From positions 1 to 10,254 of the forward strand of contig CADBLN010000031.1 in the NCBI GenBank assembly GCA_902795525.1: a DNA stretch of 10,254 nt. Direction: 5' to 3'. The notes beneath the pieces are model-generated. The model was not told where the DNA came from. It did not search any database and saw only the letters and a program-made list of their open reading frames with translations. A program made the translations under genes and the position numbers. This DNA comes from an uncultured Erysipelotrichaceae bacterium (GTDB lineage Bacteria > Bacillota_I > Bacilli_A > Erysipelotrichales > Erysipelotrichaceae). Position 1 is the first letter of the stretch; each line of letters begins with the position of its first letter. Shown here piece by piece: positions 6,173 through 10,254 of the stretch.

Positions 6173-7118
6173 CTTTCAAATCCTTTTCAAAATACTTCAT
6201 ATCTTCACCAATAATCATACCAGTACTGAAAGACTTATTTCCAACAACTTCTAGCAAATCATTAATTGTAGCGTTATCATTTAACAACCTTCCTAAGATA
6301 TCAAATAGAACACTCATTTTACCAACAGCCTTTTTAGCAAGGTCTTCAAATGTCTCACAACTAGCTAATGAATTATCGCAAGGATGAAGCCATTCTTCCT
6401 GGCGTAAATTCAAAGCATCTAAAGTATTATCATACTTCTGAGGTAACATCATATTGGTAGCCAAACCATGCAATTTAAACAAATCTTCAGCTTTTGAAAT
6501 CCATTTATATTTTGATCCTTTAGGATCATATAAAAACTTCTGAATACCACAGAACCCTTTAATGCTATCTCTTAATTCATCAAACTGAATATCATCAAAA
6601 ACTGTCTTATTCATTTCAAACAAAATTCTAGATAAGCCCTTATGATGTTTCACTAGTTTAAATGGTTGATAATCAACTATACTCATATTTAAAATATCCA
6701 AGAGACCTTTATCTATTTGCTCTTCAAAATATTGATGATCATAACCAATATTACCCTTTATCGAACCAGTTTTATAATTAATGTATGGATGGCAAGTAGA
6801 ATCTAATGCCCAATGGGCTAAGTAACCTGCCAAGTAAGCGATAGCAATTTCATTACGACTGTCAATAACATATTCACAATACTTGCCAATTGCATCATTG
6901 ATAATTATTTCATGGAGCTTATTACCAAAATCGTGCACCTTTGGGTTTTTCTTTTGGTTCACCCAAGGAAACCTATGATAATAGTAAAAAAGGTCTGGGC
7001 CCTGACAGCCTAACATATAAACCCCATGATTCCTCTTTATGGCATTTCTCAAAGAATCATCTGCAATTTTATTGAAAGCTACATCACCATACCAGCAATG
7101 AGCAACGACACTCGGCAT
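6156..7118 (-). CDS. Zinc-dependent phospholipase C-like protein
   Basis: This 320-residue protein belongs to the zinc-dependent phospholipase C family (alpha-toxin/PC-PLC type). Likely metal ligands are in the family order: H7, D42 (GCQGPD), H62 or H69, H102-D106-H110 (AHWALDSTCHPY), and H128 with E132. There is no signal peptide, so unlike secreted toxins it is probably cytoplasmic; its substrate is unknown and it need not be a phospholipase. The frame is open for 31 more codons upstream to 7211, but I place the start at 7118. AAGGAGA (7124-7130) is correctly spaced there, family homology begins there, and the upstream extension runs through the likely promoter. The end overlaps the Smr gene by 17 bases, showing translational coupling. 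Confidence 0.85.
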   Translation of the reverse strand: MPSVVAHCWYGDVAFNKIADDSLRNAIKRNHGVYMLGCQGPDLFYYYHRFPWVNQKKNPKVHDFGNKLHEIIINDAIGKYCEYVIDSRNEIAIAYLAGYLAHWALDSTCHPYINYKTGSIKGNIGYDHQYFEEQIDKGLLDILNMSIVDYQPFKLVKHHKGLSRILFEMNKTVFDDIQFDELRDSIKGFCGIQKFLYDPKGSKYKWISKAEDLFKLHGLATNMMLPQKYDNTLDALNLRQEEWLHPCDNSLASCETFEDLAKKAVGKMSVLFDILGRLLNDNATINDLLEVVGNKSFSTGMIIGEDMKYFEKDLKDGLQS

Positions 7119-7123
7119 AAGAA

Positions 7124-7130
7124 TCTCCTT
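7124..7130 (-). promoter_or_regulatory. Ribosome binding site fixing the phospholipase-like start
   Basis: AAGGAGA lies about six bases upstream of the ATG at 7118. No comparable site precedes the longer start at 7211, so the shorter protein of 320 residues is preferred. Confidence 0.85.
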
Positions 7131-7188
7131 TTTTCCCCTGCAAAAACTATACAAGAACAAAGTCTCAGAGTAAAGTCTATATTTACAT

Positions 7189-7194
7189 ATTATA
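7189..7194 (-). promoter_or_regulatory. Candidate -10 box for the phospholipase-Smr-tRNA operon
   Basis: A perfect TATAAT on the minus strand lies about 70 bases before the 7118 start, giving a leader of about 64 bases. No -35 match is visible at the right spacing and there is no TG extension, so this is a weak call. The rest of the 7119-7249 gap is AT-rich, and I see no convincing terminator for the metal ATPase operon in it. Confidence 0.4.
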
Positions 7195-7249
7195 AATTGT
7201 GTTAAAACCAAAAAGCTAAACGCTAAAACTTATTTGTAAAACCGTTTAT

Positions 7250-9121
7250 TTAATCAAACCAAAACAACCTAACGGAGTTTAACACTGTTAATAATGTTAC
7301 TCCAACATCAGCAAAAACAGCCGCCCACATTGGTATTAACTGCAATGTTCCTAACACAATAAACAAAAACTTACATACAAAGATAAAATAGATATTTTGT
7401 TTAACAATATTCAAAGTCTTCTCAGCAATTTTTCTGCCTTTGACTAAACCATTTAAGTCATCATGCATCAAAACAACGTCGCTGCTGGCGATTGCTAAAT
7501 CACTGCCTCTAATACCCATAGTTATACCAGTGTTTGCTAAGGCCAAAACCGCTCCATCATTTGTGCCATCTCCTACATAAGCAACATTATAATTCTTATT
7601 CTTTTCGCTCTTAACATGTTCAGCCTTGTCCTCTGGCATTAAATTGCCATAAACCTCATCTAAACATAACGGTTCTTTCAAAGCTTCAACTTTTCCTTGT
7701 TTATCACCGCTAAGGATTACTTCCTTTTTCACTCCTAAGCTTCTAAGTTGCTCAAGAACACTTCTAGCCTCTTCTTTAACATCATCCGCAAAGACAATGT
7801 TTCCAATATACTGGTCAGCAGTTGCCATATAAATCGCTGTTTGTTCTAACTCTTTAACACCTTTTAATTTAAGCTTTTTAATATAGCGATAATTGCCAAG
7901 ATAATAATCCTTATTTCCAACCTTGGCACTAACCCCCAAACCAGCTTGTTCCGAGAACTTTCGAACTATTCGATACTCCCCTTCTCCATATTCTCTGACA
8001 ATGGCTTGAGCCAATGGGTGGTTACTATTCTTTTCAATGCTTGCTGCTATCTTTAAAAAATCTCGCCTATTCATTTCAGTATTAACTTCTACTACTCTAA
8101 AATCACCGGTTGTTAAGGTTCCAGTTTTATCTAAAGCTAAGTAATCAAAACTACTCAAGCTTTCCAAATACTCAGCACCTTTGACAAGCACGCCTGATTT
8201 ACTGGCTTTCCCCACGCCACAAAAGAACGCTAATGGAACCGATATAACTAGAGCGCACGGGCAAGATATGACAAGTAATGTACATGCCATTTTGATACTC
8301 TCTGAATATGTGATATCCACTACCATTGGTGCAAAGACAGCTAAGCAAAGCGCAAAAATCATAACAGCTGGGGTATAAAAACGAGTGAACCTTTGTACAA
8401 TTGTTTCAGTTTTGCTTTGATCCATCTTACAGTTTTCAACCAGTTCTGCAATCTTACTTGCGGTTGAGTTAGCTAAAGTTTGTGTTGCTTCAATAGTAAT
8501 CAATGAATCTACATTAATACTTCCACTGACTACCTCAAATCCTTCCCCCACAAATACAGGTAAACTTTCACCAGTAATAGATGACATATCAAGATTTGAT
8601 TCCCCTTGTTTTACAATTCCATCAACAGGAATCTCTTCCCCCGGACGAACTTGTAAAAGCATCCCTGGGCTCACGGTTTCAATATCTGCTTCTATTAACT
8701 TTCCATTTAAAAGCCAATGCACTGTTTTTGGATGTTTTGATAATAGGTCTTTGATGCTATCCTTGGAATGATCAACTGCTAAATCACTCAAGAATTCACC
8801 AAGCTGATATAAAATCATGACAATAACACCTTCACTTGCTTCACCTATAAAGAAAGCTGTGATACTGGCAAGGGTCATTAATAACGTTTCTTCAGCAAAA
8901 CTTAAATGCATCAAGTTTTCAAAAGCACTGTATATGACATCAAAGCCAACTACCACATATGCAAGTGAAAATAATACTATTTGTGATTGCCCTTCCAAGA
9001 AAAAGCGGCCAATAAGCCATAGAACAGCAGCAACAACAATCCTAATTACTTTTAAGGATTTATTTTCTTCTTCGTGATTATGTTCATTCTCGTGACAATG
9101 GTTACAATTTAATTTACTCAT
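7250..9121 (-). CDS. P1B-2 type heavy-metal efflux ATPase (Zn/Cd/Pb)
   Basis: This integral membrane pump uses ATP to export divalent soft metals, most likely Zn2+, Cd2+ or Pb2+. The 623 residues carry all P-type landmarks: TGES at 183-186, membrane motif CPC at 287-289, phosphorylated D331 in DKTGT, the HP motif H368-P369, and GDGTND at 517-522. K584 and D605 in the last two helices match the lysine and aspartate that mark the ZntA/CadA class rather than copper pumps. There is no N-terminal heavy-metal-associated (HMA) domain. Instead the first 20 residues are a short Cys/His-rich tail (C6, H8, C9, H10, H14, H16). The ATG overlaps the repressor's stop in ATGA, so translation is coupled; GGAG is at 9133-9136. 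Regulation should be through the operator upstream of the repressor. Confidence 0.95.
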   Translation of the reverse strand: MSKLNCNHCHENEHNHEEENKSLKVIRIVVAAVLWLIGRFFLEGQSQIVLFSLAYVVVGFDVIYSAFENLMHLSFAEETLLMTLASITAFFIGEASEGVIVMILYQLGEFLSDLAVDHSKDSIKDLLSKHPKTVHWLLNGKLIEADIETVSPGMLLQVRPGEEIPVDGIVKQGESNLDMSSITGESLPVFVGEGFEVVSGSINVDSLITIEATQTLANSTASKIAELVENCKMDQSKTETIVQRFTRFYTPAVMIFALCLAVFAPMVVDITYSESIKMACTLLVISCPCALVISVPLAFFCGVGKASKSGVLVKGAEYLESLSSFDYLALDKTGTLTTGDFRVVEVNTEMNRRDFLKIAASIEKNSNHPLAQAIVREYGEGEYRIVRKFSEQAGLGVSAKVGNKDYYLGNYRYIKKLKLKGVKELEQTAIYMATADQYIGNIVFADDVKEEARSVLEQLRSLGVKKEVILSGDKQGKVEALKEPLCLDEVYGNLMPEDKAEHVKSEKNKNYNVAYVGDGTNDGAVLALANTGITMGIRGSDLAIASSDVVLMHDDLNGLVKGRKIAEKTLNIVKQNIYFIFVCKFLFIVLGTLQLIPMWAAVFADVGVTLLTVLNSVRLFWFD

Positions 9122-9444
9122 TCTGTAATATGCTCCAATCCTTGTTCAAAAATTGTATAGACATGGTCATCTGCCAGTTTATAAATTATTGTTTTTCCGT
9201 TTCTCTTTGTCTTAACAAGATTAGACTGTCTTAGAATTCTCAATTGATGAGAAATAGCAGATTGCTGCATGCCCAATGTGTCGGCAATCTCTTGCACATT
9301 CATCTCGTTTTTAAAGAGACTATGAATAATTCTGACTCTCGTTGAATCAGAGAATATTTTAAACAAGTCCGCTAAATCAGCTAGCTCTTCATCACTAACA
9401 TAATCCATTTCTTTCACAGTTTTTCCTACTTTATTATCAGCCAT
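9118..9444 (-). CDS. ArsR/SmtB-family zinc-responsive repressor (CzrA/SmtB-like)
   Basis: This winged-helix dimer probably represses its own operon until zinc binds. Residues below are numbered from the upstream in-frame ATG at 9456; subtract 4 for the chosen start. The recognition helix region is EIADTLGMQQSAISHQLRIL (56-75). The C-terminal alpha5 helix carries D96, H98, H109 and E112, the same spacing as the SmtB/CzrA zinc site (D-x-H-x10-H-x2-E/H). The alpha3N cysteines of CadC are absent, so zinc or cobalt is more likely than cadmium or lead as effector. I prefer the ATG at 9444 (108 residues) because GAGGTG (9449-9454) precedes it, while the codon at 9456 lies in the operator and has no ribosome binding site. 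It overlaps the ATPase gene by four bases. Confidence 0.93.
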   Translation of the reverse strand: MADNKVGKTVKEMDYVSDEELADLADLFKIFSDSTRVRIIHSLFKNEMNVQEIADTLGMQQSAISHQLRILRQSNLVKTKRNGKTIIYKLADDHVYTIFEQGLEHITE

Positions 9445-9448
9445 AAAA

Positions 9449-9454
9449 CACCTC
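9449..9454 (-). promoter_or_regulatory. Ribosome binding site fixing the repressor start
   Basis: GAGGTG lies four bases before the ATG at 9444, with its AGG core six bases away. It overlaps the first codons that would be used from the upstream ATG at 9456, which argues that the latter is not the real start. Confidence 0.8.
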
Positions 9455-9474
9455 ATATGAACACTTGTTCATAT
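9455..9474 (-). promoter_or_regulatory. Operator for the SmtB/CzrA-like repressor
   Basis: ATATGAACA and TGTTCATAT form a perfect 9-2-9 inverted repeat. It closely resembles the known ArsR/SmtB-family operator core with TGAACA half-sites. It overlaps the predicted transcription start (about 9472) and lies between the -10 box and the ribosome binding site, so bound repressor would block transcription of the repressor-ATPase operon. Confidence 0.9.
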
Positions 9475-9478
9475 AAAT

Positions 9479-9507
9479 ATATTATCCTTTTGCTGACTAT
9501 ATTGCAA
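9479..9507 (-). promoter_or_regulatory. Promoter of the repressor-ATPase operon
   Basis: TTGCAA (9502-9507) and TAATAT (9479-9484) are separated by 17 bases on the minus strand, each matching consensus at 4 of 6 positions. GATAAT with a 15-base spacer is an alternative -10. The predicted start near 9472 falls in the operator. Confidence 0.6.
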
Positions 9508-9511
9508 CACC

Positions 9512-9540
9512 TTTACATAAATATTAAAATTCTTTATACT
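9512..9540 (+). promoter_or_regulatory. Promoter of tRNA-Thr
   Basis: TTTACA (9512-9517) and TATACT (9535-9540) are separated by exactly 17 bases, each 5 of 6 to consensus. Transcription would start near 9547, two bases before the mature tRNA. Its -35 box is four bases from the -35 box of the divergent metal operon. Confidence 0.8.
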
Positions 9541-9548
9541 ATTTTTAC

Positions 9549-9623
9549 GCCGGTTTAGCTCAGTGGTAGAGCACTTCCTTGGTAGGGAAGGGGTCGACAG
9601 TCCGATTCTGTCATCCGGCACCA
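9549..9623 (+). tRNA. tRNA-Thr(GGT), with an unusual T-loop
   Basis: The 75-base cloverleaf has a D arm GCTC/GAGC with GG in its loop, an anticodon stem CTTCC/GGAAG around TTGGTAG, and a perfect five-pair T stem GACAG/CTGTC. Anticodon GGT reads threonine codons ACC and ACU; A37 fits t6A modification. A73 and CCA are encoded. Two features are odd: U6-U67 is a mismatch in the acceptor stem, and the T-loop reads TCCGATT, with C instead of U at position 55. It is the only plus-strand gene, with its own promoter and terminator. Function in translation is likely, but a specialised or decaying tRNA is possible. Confidence 0.9.
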
Positions 9624-9632
9624 TATAAAAAG

Positions 9633-9657
9633 AAAACTTGTGCTAGCACAAGTTTTT
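9633..9657. terminator. Bidirectional terminator between tRNA-Thr and aminotransferase
   Basis: A perfect 24-base palindrome (9633-9656; ten pairs around a CTAG loop) has T-runs on both strands: TTTTT at 9653-9657 on the plus strand and TTTTCTTTTT reading the other way. It ends the convergent tRNA-Thr and aminotransferase transcripts. The aminotransferase stop codon begins within it. Confidence 0.9.
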
Positions 9658-10254
9658 ATATGTTATTGATATATTCAGCAAGTCTTTCCAGGGCTTGTTT
9701 TAATATGCTTCTAGGAGTAGCAACGTTCATTCTCTGCCATCCCGGTGCTCCAAAAGTAGCACCATCATTTAGCTGTACTCTTGCCTTCTCAATAATTGTT
9801 GTATTCATGTTTTCAATTGGAATACCACTGTTACGCATGTCCATCCACACCAAATAGGTTCCTTCATTTGGATAAGCCTTAATTGATGGAATGCTTTCTC
9901 TCACAAAATCTAAAACATACTTACAATTATCTTTCAGGTATTCTACAACCTCGCCTTCCCATTGCTGGCCCTGACTCAGCGCTGCTTTGCAAGCTTCAAT
10001 GCCAAATACATTGACACTAGTCATGCCTGTAAAAGCGCAGGCCTTCTTAAACTTTTCTCTTAATTCACTATTTCTAATGAAACAATAAGCAATCTTTAGA
10101 CCAGGAATAGAATAAGTTTTTGTCAATGATGTTACAGTGATGCCATGATCTCTGATGTAATCACTAGCACTCATTGCTGGTACAAACTCTCTTGTCATCG
10201 CAAAATCAGAATGTATCTCGTCTGATACAACTATGATATTTCTTTCTTGGCAGA
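9656..10254 (-). CDS. MalY/PatB-type PLP-dependent aminotransferase or C-S lyase (partial)
   Basis: This is the C-terminal half (198 residues) of a fold-type I PLP enzyme; the 5' part lies beyond the right edge. The frame continues upstream of the ATG at 10198, so that is not the start. VVSDEIHSDF carries the aspartate that contacts the PLP ring (in-window residue 11). SLTKTYSIPGLK carries the Schiff-base lysine (residue 45). RMNVATPRS has the arginine that binds the substrate carboxylate (residue 174). GTYLVWMDMR and the final ATPRSILKQALERL fit the MalY/PatB group, which are usually cystathionine beta-lyases that cleave cystathionine or cysteine; an aminotransferase role cannot be excluded. 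The stop merges with a terminator shared with the convergent tRNA-Thr. Confidence 0.9.
   Translation of the reverse strand, partial: CQERNIIVVSDEIHSDFAMTREFVPAMSASDYIRDHGITVTSLTKTYSIPGLKIAYCFIRNSELREKFKKACAFTGMTSVNVFGIEACKAALSQGQQWEGEVVEYLKDNCKYVLDFVRESIPSIKAYPNEGTYLVWMDMRNSGIPIENMNTTIIEKARVQLNDGATFGAPGWQRMNVATPRSILKQALERLAEYINNI

Noticed and set aside
7119..7211. N-terminal extension of the phospholipase-like protein (31 codons from an ATG at 7211)
   Set aside because: It has no ribosome binding site, does not resemble the family, and runs over the likely -10 box. The ATG at 7118 has AAGGAGA in the right place.
7201..7249. Terminator for the ATPase operon
   Set aside because: Only a 6-bp stem with a very large loop (TAAACG/CGTTTA) could be found before a T-run; not convincing enough to list.
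5912..9121. Defence system or mobile island (Smr protein, phospholipase-like protein, tRNAs as attachment sites)
   Set aside because: No integrase, direct repeat of a tRNA end, transposase or recognised defence effector is present, and base composition looks like the neighbours.
9445..9456. Upstream ATG of the metal repressor
   Set aside because: It lies in the operator palindrome and has no ribosome binding site; GAGGTG is placed for the next ATG at 9444.
9579..9857. Plus-strand open frame of 92 codons starting in tRNA-Thr
   Set aside because: It begins inside the tRNA, crosses the terminator and runs antisense to the aminotransferase; no family resemblance.

Overview
The window is AT-rich DNA from a low-GC Gram-positive bacterium (Bacillota). 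The evidence is the Firmicutes-type S12 of 137 residues, GGAGG-type ribosome binding sites, the str-operon order rpsL-rpsG-fusA-tuf, formate-tetrahydrofolate ligase, and intrinsic terminators with T-runs. All reading frames close with ordinary stops and there is no sign of UGA as a sense codon. An Erysipelotrichia-like or related host is possible, but that is only an impression from the protein sequences.

Almost everything is on the minus strand, so transcription runs from high to low coordinates. From right to left: (1) a partial MalY/PatB-type aminotransferase enters from the right edge and ends in a bidirectional terminator shared with a convergent plus-strand tRNA-Thr(GGU). (2) A zinc-type metal-efflux operon follows, with an SmtB/CzrA-like repressor and a P1B-2 ATPase. 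It has a 9-2-9 palindromic operator at its start and a promoter back-to-back with the tRNA-Thr promoter. (3) Next come a zinc-dependent phospholipase C-like protein, a small Smr-domain protein and tRNA-Val(GAC), overlapping one another and closed by a strong terminator. (4) A Cof-type HAD phosphatase and fhs form a two-gene unit whose promoter abuts that terminator. (5) The str operon, rpsL-rpsG-fusA and the first 26 codons of tuf, runs to the left edge. Its likely promoter sits inside the hairpin that follows fhs.

The genes are housekeeping: translation, one-carbon metabolism, metal homeostasis and amino-acid metabolism. I see no transposon, prophage, CRISPR array, toxin-antitoxin or defence system, and I do not think the window contains a large undescribed system. 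The notable features are small-scale. They include terminators fused to the next promoter, a -35 box that is exactly the loop of a hairpin, and a CDS whose stop codon lies inside a tRNA. A likely leaderless mRNA, a tRNA-Thr lacking the normally invariant U55, and two gene starts that should be moved inward complete the list.
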